NCBI GenBank assembly: GCA_963823215.1
Contig: CAWGKT010000008.1
Location: 189,924 to 253,923 of the forward strand
Origin: CAIWHR01 sp963823215
Lineage (GTDB): Bacteria; Pseudomonadota; Gammaproteobacteria; Burkholderiales; Casimicrobiaceae
Direction: 5' to 3'
Length of the DNA: 64,000 bases
In this document: piece by piece, positions 1-9,157 of the stretch
How positions within the stretch are numbered: the stretch's first letter is position 1
Layout of the letters: the number at the start of each line of letters is the position of its first letter
Notes under the pieces: model-generated
What the model was told of the DNA's origin: nothing
Databases searched by the model: none
The model's input: the letters and a program-made list of their open reading frames with translations, nothing else
Program-made: the position numbers and the translations under genes

Positions 1-122
1 GGCCGCCGAACGGCCAACCGAGACGGGCCGTCGCCCACAACTGACGGTTGACCAGCAACCACCGAACCCACCACAATCAGGCTCGCGTGGTTGAATGTGC
101 CGATGTTTCGGATGGCCATCAG

Positions 123-791
123 ATGATGCTTTCGCGTCGCCGGGTCCTGCTCGCTTCATCCGCTCTGCTTGGCTCGTCTTGGGCCGCCCTTGCGGCCGTG
201 AGCAGGAGCGTTCTCGAGTTGCGGGTGGAGTACACCGCGACGAGCCTCAACGGTACGGATGGACGCAACACGCCCGGCCGTCTGTGGCGCACCCACTCGG
301 CGCTGCGCCACGAAGGCAAACAGCATGGTCGTTCGCTGACCGTGATCGCACGGCTCGATCGCAATCTTTGCTGGCTGGTGATGGCGGAGCCCCGTTTCGC
401 GATTGAGACCGACCTCTCCGCACTCGATCTGCCACTCGATGTGCTGAACGGCGGCGGCGACATGCGCCAGATTCGTGAAGGACGGGAGCGGGTGAACGGG
501 CTGGATACCATGCGGGTTCGCGTCGAGCGCATCGCCGGTTCGGGAACCAGCTTCACCGGCCACATCTGGGCGACCGACCAGGGTGTCATCGCGCGCCTCG
601 CTGGCGAGGGCGAGAGCCGTGGCCACCGTGGTCGGGCGCTGATGAATTTCCGCGATGTGCAGATCGGACCGCTCGATCCTGGACTGTTTGAGGCGCCCCT
701 CGGGGTCCAGCTCGTCGCCGTCAAGGGCGGCGATCTAGCGGCGTTGCTTGAGGGCATGGAAGCGGCCGGCCGGATCGGGCGGCGTCGCTGA
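123..791 (+). CDS. Exported protein of unknown function, LolA/DUF-like
   Basis: The reading frame is open from 48, but the start at 123 (two adjacent ATGs) puts a clear signal peptide first: MMLSRRR, then a hydrophobic stretch ending in an Ala-rich cleavage region about residue 25. The mature part (about 195 aa) is rich in beta-strand-like alternation (LELRVEYTA, LCWLVMAEPRFAIE, GLDTMRVRVERI, GHIWATDQGVIARL), reminiscent of the half-barrel of LolA/outer-membrane lipoprotein sorting or DUF4412 proteins that act in the periplasm. No catalytic motif is visible. It stands alone, with about 300 bp before the next gene. The assignment to export is fairly firm; the family is only a guess. Confidence 0.6.
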   Translation: MMLSRRRVLLASSALLGSSWAALAAVSRSVLELRVEYTATSLNGTDGRNTPGRLWRTHSALRHEGKQHGRSLTVIARLDRNLCWLVMAEPRFAIETDLSALDLPLDVLNGGGDMRQIREGRERVNGLDTMRVRVERIAGSGTSFTGHIWATDQGVIARLAGEGESRGHRGRALMNFRDVQIGPLDPGLFEAPLGVQLVAVKGGDLAALLEGMEAAGRIGRRR

Positions 792-1087
792 CCGGCCAGG
801 AGCCGTCAGATGAGCCGGGCACAGAGACGGCTCCAAACCGGACGTTGAACTGCGACCCCTATCGGAGCATGAGGGGGTTGAACGTTCAGTAACGGACGGC
901 CGCACGAGAATCTCGTGCGTTGCGATAAGCGCAGCCGATCGCTGGAGTATCCGGGCAATCGCGCGCTGCGCCCCGGGAGTCATTGCTAATTTTGACATGA
1001 AGTCCGTCGTTTCCGGGCCTTCCCGATGCAGGGCCGGCACGGTACTTGCGTCCTTTCGTGATTCGCACAAATCCTGGGCGCAAATTC

Positions 1088-2911
1088 ATGCACTCCCCCA
1101 TCCAGACGTATCTTGCCGAACTTCACGGCCGTCTCGCAGGCATGCATCGAGGCGCCTTGGCGAACTACATACCCGAGCTCGCCAATGCCGATCCGCAATG
1201 GTTTGGAATCTGCCTCGTCACCATGGACGGTGTGGCCTATTCAGTGGGCGATACCGACCAGCTGTTCACGATGCAATCGATCTCCAAACCTTTCGTTTAT
1301 GCCACGGCACTTGCGGATCGCGGGGAGCAGTTCGTGACAAGCAAGGTAGGTCTGGAACCGAGTGGCGATGCCTTCAACTCCATCAGTCTTGATCCCCAAA
1401 CTGGTGCGCCACTCAATCCGATGATCAATGCCGGTGCAATCGCCACGACCAGCATCGTCGCTGGCGAGTCGACGGAAGCCCAGTGGCAACGGATTGAATC
1501 CGCGATCGCCGTGTTTGTGGGGCGGGACGTCCGTGTCGATGAGTCGATTTACCGGTCGGAGAGCGAGACCGGCTTCCGCAACCGTGCCATTGCGTGGATG
1601 CTGAAGAACTTCGGCGTCATCGACGGCGAGCCCATGGCATCACTGGAGAACTACTTCCGGCAGTGCTCCCTTCTGGTCAGCTGCCGCGACCTGGCCTTCA
1701 TGGCGGCAACCCTGGCGAACGGTGGCGTTCACCCTCTTACGGGCGAATGCGCGCTCGCGACTGAGCACGTCGAGCGAGTGTTGAGCGTGATGGCCACCTG
1801 CGGAATGTACGACTACGCCGGCAGTTGGCTCTACGAGGTCGGCATGCCAGCCAAGAGCGGTGTAAGCGGCGGGATCATTGCCGTCGTCCCGGGGCGTTTC
1901 GGGATCGGCATCTTCTCGCCGATGGTCGACAAGAGGGGCAACAGCGTGCGTGGCATCGCCGCATGCAAGCATCTGTCACGGGATCTTGGCCTGCACGTCT
2001 TCACCCGCACCGCCAGCCCGGCGATGGCTCTGGGCCGTGTCTACACCGGCGCCGAAGCCCCGTCTCGGCGCCAGCACGCGGCGGAAATACGCGCCTACCT
2101 GAACGAGCACGCACGCCGGATCAAGTACCTGTGCCTTCATGGCGTTCTTGCCGTGGACGGCGTCGAGCACGTCATTCGCCGCATGCGCGACATGGCTCCC
2201 GACAGCCAAAGCTTCATTCTCGACATGCACGAGGTGATCGGGATCTCCGAAAGCGCTGCACGCCTATTGAATCAGGCCCGGCTCGGCTTCGGCGAGGATG
2301 GCATTGCCGTCGTATGTGCCCGCATTCGGGATTACCGGGCCATCATGGGTCCGTTGAGCAAGGCGGTAGGCAGGGGGGATCGCGGTTTTCTTGTCTTCGA
2401 GGACAACGACCTGGCAGTAGAGTGGTGCGAGAATCGACTCGTCAGCGGGCTTCCCGAAGCATCTGCGGCGAAGAGGTCCCTGGCCGATTCGGTCCTGTTC
2501 CGGGGAGTGCCCAAGACCTTGCTGGAACAGATCGACGTGGTGATCCAATCGCGCGTGTATGCGCAGGGCGAGCAAATATTGAGGAAAGGACAGGAAGGCG
2601 ATGGCCGAGTGTTTTTCATCGAATCCGGCCACGTCAGCATACTGGTGCCGCTCCAGACCGGCGCACATCAGCGCATCGCGTCCCTTGGGCCAGGCATGGA
2701 ATTCGGCGAGATGGCCCTGCTCGGCCAGACGACCCGCAGCGCCTCAGTCTACGCGGACACAGAGGTCCGATGCCGCATCCTCGAAGCCGGGGATTTCGGC
2801 CGGATCGCGGATGGGGTGCCGCTGCTGAAAATAGCCGTCCTGGAGAACCTGGCCAGCGACATGGCCAACAGGCTGCGCGGAGCGAACCAGTGGATCGCCG
2901 CGCTTGCCTGA
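1088..2911 (+). CDS. glsA: Glutaminase A with C-terminal STAS and cyclic-nucleotide-binding domains
   Basis: Glutaminase hydrolyses L-glutamine to glutamate and ammonia in the cytoplasm. Residues 1-310 show the serine-dependent beta-lactamase-like glutaminase fold: QSISKP with the SxxK pair (Ser64, Lys67), PLNPMINAGAIA, and AKSGVSGG near residue 260. Ordinary bacterial GlsA is about 310 aa; this one is about 607 aa. Residues about 340-440 (LHGVLAVDGVEHV, FILDMHEV) resemble a STAS domain. Residues about 470-600 resemble a Crp-type cNMP-binding domain (GDGRVFFIESGHVSIL, GMEFGEMALLGQTTRSASV). The start at 1088 is chosen because the conserved glutaminase N-terminus begins there (MHSPIQTYL). The extra domains imply allosteric or partner control. 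The same three-domain layout is known in some other bacteria and in part in animals (ankyrin instead). Confidence 0.93.
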   Translation: MHSPIQTYLAELHGRLAGMHRGALANYIPELANADPQWFGICLVTMDGVAYSVGDTDQLFTMQSISKPFVYATALADRGEQFVTSKVGLEPSGDAFNSISLDPQTGAPLNPMINAGAIATTSIVAGESTEAQWQRIESAIAVFVGRDVRVDESIYRSESETGFRNRAIAWMLKNFGVIDGEPMASLENYFRQCSLLVSCRDLAFMAATLANGGVHPLTGECALATEHVERVLSVMATCGMYDYAGSWLYEVGMPAKSGVSGGIIAVVPGRFGIGIFSPMVDKRGNSVRGIAACKHLSRDLGLHVFTRTASPAMALGRVYTGAEAPSRRQHAAEIRAYLNEHARRIKYLCLHGVLAVDGVEHVIRRMRDMAPDSQSFILDMHEVIGISESAARLLNQARLGFGEDGIAVVCARIRDYRAIMGPLSKAVGRGDRGFLVFEDNDLAVEWCENRLVSGLPEASAAKRSLADSVLFRGVPKTLLEQIDVVIQSRVYAQGEQILRKGQEGDGRVFFIESGHVSILVPLQTGAHQRIASLGPGMEFGEMALLGQTTRSASVYADTEVRCRILEAGDFGRIADGVPLLKIAVLENLASDMANRLRGANQWIAALA

Positions 2912-3028
2912 TACGCGGATGACGCGGCCCGCGGCCATAATAGCAACCCTACGACCCCGTCGCTCGAAGCGGCAGTTCACAGCAGCCTAACCGCGGGTCT
3001 CGCATCGGAGTTGGCGCCGAGTCGTGAA

Positions 3029-3529
3029 TTATGTTGCCAAGGCCAGTTCAACGGCATCAGCCGGGTCCCTGACGTTGACCATCCGGTTCTGATATGCCTC
3101 GTACTCCGGCAATTGACGCTCATAAGCGGAAGACAGCAAAGGGGAGGAGATCATGTAATCGGCGGAGGCCCGATTGCAGGCTACCGGGATGTTCCAGACA
3201 ACAGCGATGCGCAGGAGCGCCTTGACATCGGGGTCGTGCGGCTGTGGCTGCAGCGGGTCCCAGAAGAAGATGACCAGGTCGACAGTTCCCTCGGCAATGC
3301 GAGCGCCGACTTGCTGGTCTCCACCCAGAGGACCGCTCTGAAGCTTCACCACCGGAATGTGCAGGGCCTCCTCAAGCAGTATCCCCGTCGTTCCGGTAGC
3401 CAACAATTCATGGTTGGCCAACAGGTCGCGATTATATTGAGCCCATTCAAGCAAATCTGCCTTCTTATTATCGTGGGCCACGAGGGCGATGCGCTTTCGC
3501 GGAGTCACTACAGCAACAGGAGCATCCAT
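3029..3529 (-). CDS. mgsA: Methylglyoxal synthase
   Basis: Converts dihydroxyacetone phosphate to methylglyoxal and phosphate, a bypass of lower glycolysis used under phosphate limitation or sugar-phosphate stress. The 166-aa protein carries the family signatures at the same numbering as the E. coli enzyme: VAHD (His19), ATGTTG (residues 44-49), SGPLGGDQQVGA with the catalytic Asp71, FFWDP with Asp91, and PHDPDVKALLR with His98 and Asp101. The allosteric phosphate-binding region is conserved. The family is normally about 150 aa, so length is normal with a short C-terminal tail. It is a single gene. Since this enzyme is inhibited by phosphate, its presence in a window with pst/pho genes is noteworthy but may be coincidence. 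Confidence 0.95.
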   Translation of the reverse strand: MDAPVAVVTPRKRIALVAHDNKKADLLEWAQYNRDLLANHELLATGTTGILLEEALHIPVVKLQSGPLGGDQQVGARIAEGTVDLVIFFWDPLQPQPHDPDVKALLRIAVVWNIPVACNRASADYMISSPLLSSAYERQLPEYEAYQNRMVNVRDPADAVELALAT

Positions 3530-3707
3530 GATGCGAATTCCTCAATTTGGAGGGAGTTGAGCAACAACCCGTAGGGACCCGTCTGAGCGATGGACGGGCG
3601 AAGAACGTCCACATGTGTTTGTGTAGCGAAATGCGTGGCGTCGACCGGGAAGCCCGATCGTCGGACATTGCCCGATGTTGCAAGGGAAACTGCCATCACG
3701 TGCGACA

Positions 3708-4313
3708 CTACGCCGTGCTGGCCTGATCGGGCTCCAACGCAGGCGCTGCGCTTTCCAGCGCGATATTGATGCGCTTCCACGCTGCGACGTGCGCCTTGAG
3801 CGCGTAGTCGTATAGCGCGAATCCCTCGGTTACGCATTCCCCGGCGATCGACTCGGGCGAGGCCGGCGGCAACTCGAGATGGGCGTCGGCGTCTCCCGCC
3901 TCCGTAACAATGTTCATGCCGAAATTCTGCGCGATGTGCATGATCGCCGTGTTCTCCCTGAGACAATGCATGAGGATCCTCCGAATGGAACGGTTGCGCG
4001 CATGCTTCGCCCCGCGTTCGAACAGTGCACTGCCGACGCCATGGCCGCGGTGCGCCGGTAGAACCGAGAGCCCGAACTCGACCACATCGCCCCCGAAGGC
4101 CACATGCGCCATGCCGACGAGCCGCAGGCGATCATCGTGGACACCGAATACCGCGTCGCAGCCGAAATCGATTCGTTCAACGTAGGCGGTGATGCCTTCG
4201 GGAGAAAGTGACGAACTGAACCGCAGTCGCCGGTCCGCTGTGGGCAACGCTAGTAGATGCGCCACGATCGAAGCGCACGCGCTGGCGTTGAGACGTTGGA
4301 CCGCGACGGTCAT
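3708..4313 (-). CDS. GNAT-family N-acetyltransferase
   Basis: The Gcn5-related acetyltransferase fold transfers an acetyl group from acetyl-CoA to an amine. Motif A, the acetyl-CoA pyrophosphate loop, reads LSVLPAHRGHGVGSALFERG around residue 105. It is followed by the helix HARNRSIRRILMHCLRENTAIMHIAQNFGM, the usual motif B region. The frame is open further upstream to 4382, but the ATG at 4313 (MTVAVQRL) begins where the fold begins. The C-terminal about 50 residues are a non-conserved tail. The substrate cannot be told from sequence. It is transcribed away from the glycan genes and is probably monocistronic. Confidence 0.8.
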   Translation of the reverse strand: MTVAVQRLNASACASIVAHLLALPTADRRLRFSSSLSPEGITAYVERIDFGCDAVFGVHDDRLRLVGMAHVAFGGDVVEFGLSVLPAHRGHGVGSALFERGAKHARNRSIRRILMHCLRENTAIMHIAQNFGMNIVTEAGDADAHLELPPASPESIAGECVTEGFALYDYALKAHVAAWKRINIALESAAPALEPDQASTA

Positions 4314-5014
4314 GATGAAGTCTCCGCGCGCGTCCGGTTCACCACTGGATTCCGGCGGCGGAAGCGACCACGCTTTGGCCATCAGAGAGGTAACGCCACG
4401 TCCCCACCAATTTGTTCAGTGTTAGTTGATCGGTACGCATCTGCGACTCCTATCGTAGGATCAGCCGTTCGGCATGCCGTGCCGTCGATGTGTACGGCGC
4501 CGCACAAACGCAACTTGGGGCTTTTACGCCAACACGTCCAATCATTGTTTTGAATCAATGACATCGATGTGGCTGATGAGCGCGTTAACCCATTGTTGCG
4601 ATGCAGCATTTAGGCGCCCGAGGCGGTCCGGACCATCCCCCGAGAAAGAGGAACCCATTCCCACGAGGCACGCACGAACGCAGCGCATCCCCAGTGGGCA
4701 CGACCGGGCCTGCCGGGAAGACCGGGTCGGTGACCGGCACCTTAGGGCGCCTTGACGCAACTGCTTGCGGGTCTAATTGCTCCGCGAGCGTGCACGCGGG
4801 GCACGGTGAAATGGAAGGTCCATACCGGACAGCCGATTACGGCTGTGGGCCAGCCGGTGCAGTCCGCCCCGGCCTTCGAGTTCGACCAGCGCATCGCTTC
4901 GTAGCCAGGGCCATCGACGCTTGACCCACCCCATTGACCCCACCAAAATCAGGCTCGCGCGATGAAAACGCCTATCCTTCGACGCAACATGAAATCAAGA
5001 AGGAAAGACCGATA
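4314..5014. other. Intergenic stretch of about 700 bp
   Basis: No convincing gene is visible; the short open frames here lack conserved motifs, good start sites and consistent codon use. The right end (4939-4959) holds a copy of a 21-base sequence that is also present at 67-87 in the window with one mismatch. The last 15 bases carry a Shine-Dalgarno-like AAGAAGGAAAG for the glycosyltransferase. Base composition falls towards AT from about 4390 onwards, which matches the glycosyltransferase that follows. Confidence 0.5.
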
Positions 5015-5758
5015 GTGCCTGAGATATTCATCATCAACCTTGCGTCGTCCACTGCGCGCAAGGCGAACATAACTGGCCAATTGGCAGACCTTGGTCTGGC
5101 GTTTACCCTATTTCCTGCTGTTGATGGCCGGAAGGAAGAACACCCATTATTTAGGAGATATGACAACGAGCTTAACCAACACTATCGCGGCCAAGCATTG
5201 AGCAAAGGACAATTGGGCTGCTATGCCAGTCATTATCTATTATGGCAAAAATGTGTTGACCTCAATCGTCCTCTCGTAGTGCTAGAAGACGACGTGCTAC
5301 TCTATCCTGAACCCTTTCTGGAATTCCTAAATAACATAGATACACTGCGCCATCGGTTCGATTGCATTCGCCTGTTCAAGAACAAAAGAAAGGCATTTGC
5401 GTCCCGGAGGGTATCTGGTCTCAATACGGTTGAAATACATGAATTCAATAAAGGCCATTTGAGTACAACCGGCTATTTCCTGACCCCCAATGGTGCCAAG
5501 AAGCTGCTGCAACATTCGGAGCACTGGTATATGCCGGTCGACCTTTACATGGATCGCTACTGGGTAAATGGGGTGGAATGCTATGGAACCGTTCCAGCAT
5601 GTGTGACCAATGACCCCAAGTTTGATTCCGACATCGGCGATGGTGAGAGAGAAGCTCGAAGCTTTGTTGCTCGCTGTCGCCGGGAATGGTTCAATTTCAA
5701 TGAACTGACAAAACGAACGCTACATAATTTTTCTGGCGCAAAGAGATACAGGAGTTGA
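5015..5758 (+). CDS. Glycosyltransferase family 25 (LPS/lipooligosaccharide type)
   Basis: GT25 enzymes add a sugar, often galactose, from a nucleotide sugar during surface-glycan or lipooligosaccharide synthesis. Family marks are the N-terminal IFIINLASSTARKANI (VINL...R segment), SKGQLGCYASHYLLWQ (the GxxGCxxSH signature, about residue 75) and VVLEDDVLLYPE (ExD-type acidic motif, about residue 102), followed by STTGYFLTPNGAKKLL, the typical GY..s..gA.kLl segment. The start is taken as GTG at 5015, preceded by AAGAAGGAAAG; the frame runs open to 4934 but no better start exists. The coding sequence is clearly more AT-rich than almost all neighbours, a sign of lateral transfer. It converges on the FkbM methyltransferase gene at 5877-6650. 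Confidence 0.88.
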   Translation: MPEIFIINLASSTARKANITGQLADLGLAFTLFPAVDGRKEEHPLFRRYDNELNQHYRGQALSKGQLGCYASHYLLWQKCVDLNRPLVVLEDDVLLYPEPFLEFLNNIDTLRHRFDCIRLFKNKRKAFASRRVSGLNTVEIHEFNKGHLSTTGYFLTPNGAKKLLQHSEHWYMPVDLYMDRYWVNGVECYGTVPACVTNDPKFDSDIGDGEREARSFVARCRREWFNFNELTKRTLHNFSGAKRYRS

Positions 5759-5876
5759 AGTTGTCCTTTGTGGTATCGATGCTGTTCCTGAATTTGGGAG
5801 CGTTACGGCTTAGAGTCCGTGGTTGGAAATGGCCTTGTTGTGCGGTTGCCACGTGGTCATGGTGTCCAGGAAGCGT

Positions 5877-6650
5877 TCAGGCTGGGCGTTTGGTCAGGCA
5901 GTTTCCTCGCGACAGAAACATGTTCTCGCCATGCATCCATTCATGGTCGAAGCCCTTGGACCCTTCGTAGAAGCTGCGGTTGCACCCTGCCTTCATGTGC
6001 TCGTGAAGCTCGATGATGATGGAATCCACTTTCCCGATCCAGGCCGAAGTGTCCCTGAACACCTCACGCTCAGCGCCTTCTATGTCCACTTTCAGAACGT
6101 CGATCTTGTCCAGCTTGAATTCGCTCATGACCCGGTCGACGGTCATCGCACGCACCGTGTGACGGGTATCGCCCTTGAGGTTTTCCGGGGCATCCTTCGT
6201 CGCGGTCATGAACCCCCATTTTCCAAGCCCGGGGTCGATCAGATTGATTTCCTCGTTGGCGTTCCACAACGCGGCTTGCAGCGGAACGATGTTCGAATAG
6301 GGAGCGACGTTCTTCTGCAGTAGTTCAAAGTTACTTTGCTCGGGTTCGATGGCTACGACCTTTGCATCCGGGTACTTGTTCGCGAAATAGATCGAAGCAA
6401 GCCCTATGTTGGCCCCGGCATCGATGATTGCCTTTGGCGGTGGCGCCATCAGGAAGTCATACTCCTGATCGACGAATATCTTCTTGTACGTCGGAACATC
6501 CGACGAAGGGACCCGCAACCAGAGTGGATGCTTGCAGTGTTTTCGGCTCACCTTGAGAGCAACTGCGGAGTGCGTGACACCTCCCATCATCGAGCACAGT
6601 AGTCCGCCAAGTCCCACCGTGCGTAGATGCATTCTTATTTTCCGAATCAT
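5877..6650 (-). CDS. FkbM-family SAM-dependent methyltransferase
   Basis: FkbM-type enzymes O-methylate small molecules or glycans using S-adenosylmethionine. The SAM-binding loop is IIDAGANIGLASIYFANKYP with the acidic strand-2 end VVAIEPE about 25 residues later. The FkbM signature follows: TVDRVMSEFKLDKIDVLKVDIEGAE (D-x-E-G-xE) and IIIELHEH. The N-terminus (MIRKIRMHLRTVGLGGLLCSMMGG) is hydrophobic and may be a membrane anchor. The ATG at 6650 is preferred over the open frame start at 6704 because it begins this segment. It is convergent with the GT25 gene, and the two may be one transferred glycan-modification cassette. Confidence 0.85.
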   Translation of the reverse strand: MIRKIRMHLRTVGLGGLLCSMMGGVTHSAVALKVSRKHCKHPLWLRVPSSDVPTYKKIFVDQEYDFLMAPPPKAIIDAGANIGLASIYFANKYPDAKVVAIEPEQSNFELLQKNVAPYSNIVPLQAALWNANEEINLIDPGLGKWGFMTATKDAPENLKGDTRHTVRAMTVDRVMSEFKLDKIDVLKVDIEGAEREVFRDTSAWIGKVDSIIIELHEHMKAGCNRSFYEGSKGFDHEWMHGENMFLSRGNCLTKRPA

Positions 6651-6793
6651 GCTTTTGCCTGCTTGTGGTTGATGCCTGGCGTTGAGGTTGAGCGGCGGCC
6701 GCAAGCAGTCCCCTGAAGCAGGGGTCTTGGCATGCTACCAGCCTCGACGTTACCTGATTTTCAACGGATCCCCGCGAACGAGGAGTGCGTCCC

Positions 6794-7600
6794 ATGCGAT
6801 CGAGCTTGAAGATGGCGATGATTTCCGTCGGATTGATGCTGGCGACGCAGGTCGCTGCGCAAGTCACCTTTTACCAGCAGGAGGAGTTCGGCGGTGGCAG
6901 TGTCAGGGTCGACGCGACCATTCCGGACTTCGCCCCGCTGGGATTCAACGACCGCGCGTCGTCGGCGATCGTCGAGCGGGGACGCTGGGAAGTGTGCGAG
7001 GACGCGGGATTCCGTGGTCGCTGCGCGACTCTGAGCCCGGGCCGATATACTTCGCTGGTGCCACTGGGCATCAACAACCGTATCTCGTCGGCGCGCCCCA
7101 TCCAGTTGCAGGAGCAATACCCGGTCGCGGCGACACCTCCGCCCGCACCCGCGTACGACTACCGCAGGCAACCGAACGAGCATCTGTTCGAGGTTCCGGT
7201 GCATTCCGTTCGCGCGGTGGTCGGGCCGCCCGAGCAGCGTTGCTGGGTCGAGCGCCAGCAGGTCGTCGAATCCGCGCAGTCTGCGCCCAACGTGCCAGGT
7301 GCGCTCGTCGGCGCAATCATCGGTGGCGTGCTCGGGCACCAGGTCGGTGGCGGTCGCGGGCAGGACGTCGCGACAGCGGGCGGTGCAGTGGCGGGAGCCG
7401 CCATTGGCGCCAACGTGGGAAGGAGCCCGGGAGGCGTGTACAGCCAGGATGTCCAGCGCTGCGCCACTGTTCCAGGTGCGGCGCGTCCGGACTTCTGGGA
7501 TGTCAAGTATTACTTCGACGGCCTCGAGCACCACATGCAGCTTAACGGCCCGCCGCCGCCGACAATCTGGGTCAATCGAAACGGGGAACCGCGGATGTAA
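6794..7600 (+). CDS. Exported beta/gamma-crystallin domain protein with glycine zipper
   Basis: A signal peptide (MRSSLKMAMISVGLMLATQVAAQ) is followed by a beta/gamma-crystallin-like domain (about residues 25-100) with the two-motif pattern VTFYQQEEFGGGSVRV / WEVCEDAGFRGRCATLSPGRY / GINNRISSARP. After a Pro/Ala linker comes a glycine-zipper segment (GALVGAIIGGVLGHQVGGG...AGGAVAGAAIGANVG, about residues 175-215), which in other proteins inserts into membranes, and then a conserved-looking C-terminus with paired Cys. The start at 6794 has AGGAG eight bases upstream. Such proteins are exported envelope proteins of unclear role; calcium binding through the crystallin domain is possible but unproved. 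Confidence 0.8.
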   Translation: MRSSLKMAMISVGLMLATQVAAQVTFYQQEEFGGGSVRVDATIPDFAPLGFNDRASSAIVERGRWEVCEDAGFRGRCATLSPGRYTSLVPLGINNRISSARPIQLQEQYPVAATPPPAPAYDYRRQPNEHLFEVPVHSVRAVVGPPEQRCWVERQQVVESAQSAPNVPGALVGAIIGGVLGHQVGGGRGQDVATAGGAVAGAAIGANVGRSPGGVYSQDVQRCATVPGAARPDFWDVKYYFDGLEHHMQLNGPPPPTIWVNRNGEPRM

Positions 7601-7763
7601 GTCGCGCAGAACGCGGCCTTGAAACCCGGCGCGCGCCCGCGGGAGTCGGAACGTCCGGCGTCACCACGGCCACCACGGAAATCGCGCTCTGCTCGCCACG
7701 CTCGACATCCTGCGCGGATTCCCGCTGTCGAGCAACACGCCCCGTGCCCGCGCGCGCAGGATG

Positions 7764-9122
7764 TCAATGCGGCGCAGGGAAAGGGTGGCTGCCACTCCAC
7801 CCGTCTTCGGAATATCCCTTGGCCAGCAACTGCCTCGCCAGGTCACTGTCGGCCGAATCGACATGGCGAAGCAGCCACTCGTGCATAAAACCCACGGTGA
7901 CCATCATGCTCGAGCTGTGTGAAGTATGCGCGAGACTCAAGGCATCCTGCAGCAACCTGCGATGGGCCTGTTTGTGCGTCGCACGGTCCGCGATGGCGTA
8001 ACGATCCATCAATGCCTCTTCCGCGGCGAAATGCGCTCGCGCGAACGTGACGAGCTCCCCCATTGACGCGCGTAATCTCGGCGCGTCCTGGCCGGCGGCA
8101 AATTCCGCGCCTACCCGCCCGACCATTGCCGCAAGCCTTCGGTGTTGCTCGTCGATGGTGCCGATCCCCAACTTGTGCGCGTCGCTCCAGGTGACGACGT
8201 TGACGCCCGTCGCAATGCCTTCGTGCTTGCGGGGATCGGCCAAGCTCGAGCAATTCCCGCCCGACGCCTTGCTTGCGTACATCGCGGCGTCGGCCGCGCG
8301 GACGAGTGTTTCAACAGCTTGTCCGTCCCGGGGAAAAAGGGCGATGCCGACACTGGCCCCCACGGAACACGAGTCTCCGTCGACCACGATGGGCTCCCCC
8401 AGCGCGACTATGAGGCGATTTGCCACCAGCACCGCGGCGGTTGGATCGGATACGCCGGGATGTATGAGTGCGAACTCGTCACCGCCCATGCGGGCTGCCG
8501 TGTCCACCTCGCGGCAGCACGATCGCAACCTCTCCGCGGCGACCCGGAGCACCTGGTCTCCCGCCTCGTGACCGTAGGTGTCGTTGATGGACTTGAATCC
8601 GTCGAGATCGCATGCCAGCAGCGCGAACCCGTCACCCGTCCGGCGCGACGCCAGCAGAGACTGGCGCAGCCGGTCGAGGAAGAGCGTACGGTTGGCGAGA
8701 CCGGTGAGGCCATCGCTGAACGCGAGAAAGTTGAGTCGCGCGTCGTCGCGCACCTTTTCCGTGACGTCGTTGGCGACCGCGACCACGCACCTTTCGCCAC
8801 GGCCTGCGACGACCGTTCCGCTCAGCTCCAGGTCCATGATCGAACCATCCTTGCGCACGGCGCTGAAGATGATAGATACGCCACTGCCGGGCTTCAGCGT
8901 CGTTCGGCGAAGGCTTCGCATTACACGCGGCCAATCCGCCTCGGCGACGACTTCGCGCAGCGGCAGGGCTTTCGGGAATTCGTCGCCGGGACGACCGAGT
9001 AGTGCTGCGCCGCGCCCGTTCAGGTACAGAAGTGAATCGCGGATCACGCAGATCGGGATGAGATCGCGACGCATCAGCGCGTCGGCCGAAATGTTCTGCA
9101 GCAAGGATCTGGTCGGGTCCAT
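7764..9122 (-). CDS. PAS-GGDEF diguanylate cyclase with C-terminal bacteriohemerythrin
   Basis: Predicted cytoplasmic sensor enzyme making cyclic di-GMP from GTP. Residues about 15-135 form a PAS domain (ICVIRDSLLYLNGRGAALLG..., SIIFSAVRKDGSIMDLELSGTVV). Residues about 145-305 are a GGDEF domain with NDTYGHEAGDQVL and an intact MGGDEFAL active site; no I-site RxxD is obvious upstream. Residues about 318-435 are hemerythrin-like: W..AHKLGIGTIDEQHRRL, then FAAEEALMDRY and HKQAHRRL, carrying the His/Glu di-iron ligand pattern. Hemerythrin-linked cyclases are known to respond to oxygen or NO, and that is the likely input here. Paired palindromic elements lie 36-83 bp upstream of the start. Confidence 0.92.
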   Translation of the reverse strand: MDPTRSLLQNISADALMRRDLIPICVIRDSLLYLNGRGAALLGRPGDEFPKALPLREVVAEADWPRVMRSLRRTTLKPGSGVSIIFSAVRKDGSIMDLELSGTVVAGRGERCVVAVANDVTEKVRDDARLNFLAFSDGLTGLANRTLFLDRLRQSLLASRRTGDGFALLACDLDGFKSINDTYGHEAGDQVLRVAAERLRSCCREVDTAARMGGDEFALIHPGVSDPTAAVLVANRLIVALGEPIVVDGDSCSVGASVGIALFPRDGQAVETLVRAADAAMYASKASGGNCSSLADPRKHEGIATGVNVVTWSDAHKLGIGTIDEQHRRLAAMVGRVGAEFAAGQDAPRLRASMGELVTFARAHFAAEEALMDRYAIADRATHKQAHRRLLQDALSLAHTSHSSSMMVTVGFMHEWLLRHVDSADSDLARQLLAKGYSEDGWSGSHPFPAPH

Positions 9123-9157
9123 GTGCGTACCACCTCGCGCCCAAGGTTATGACATTG

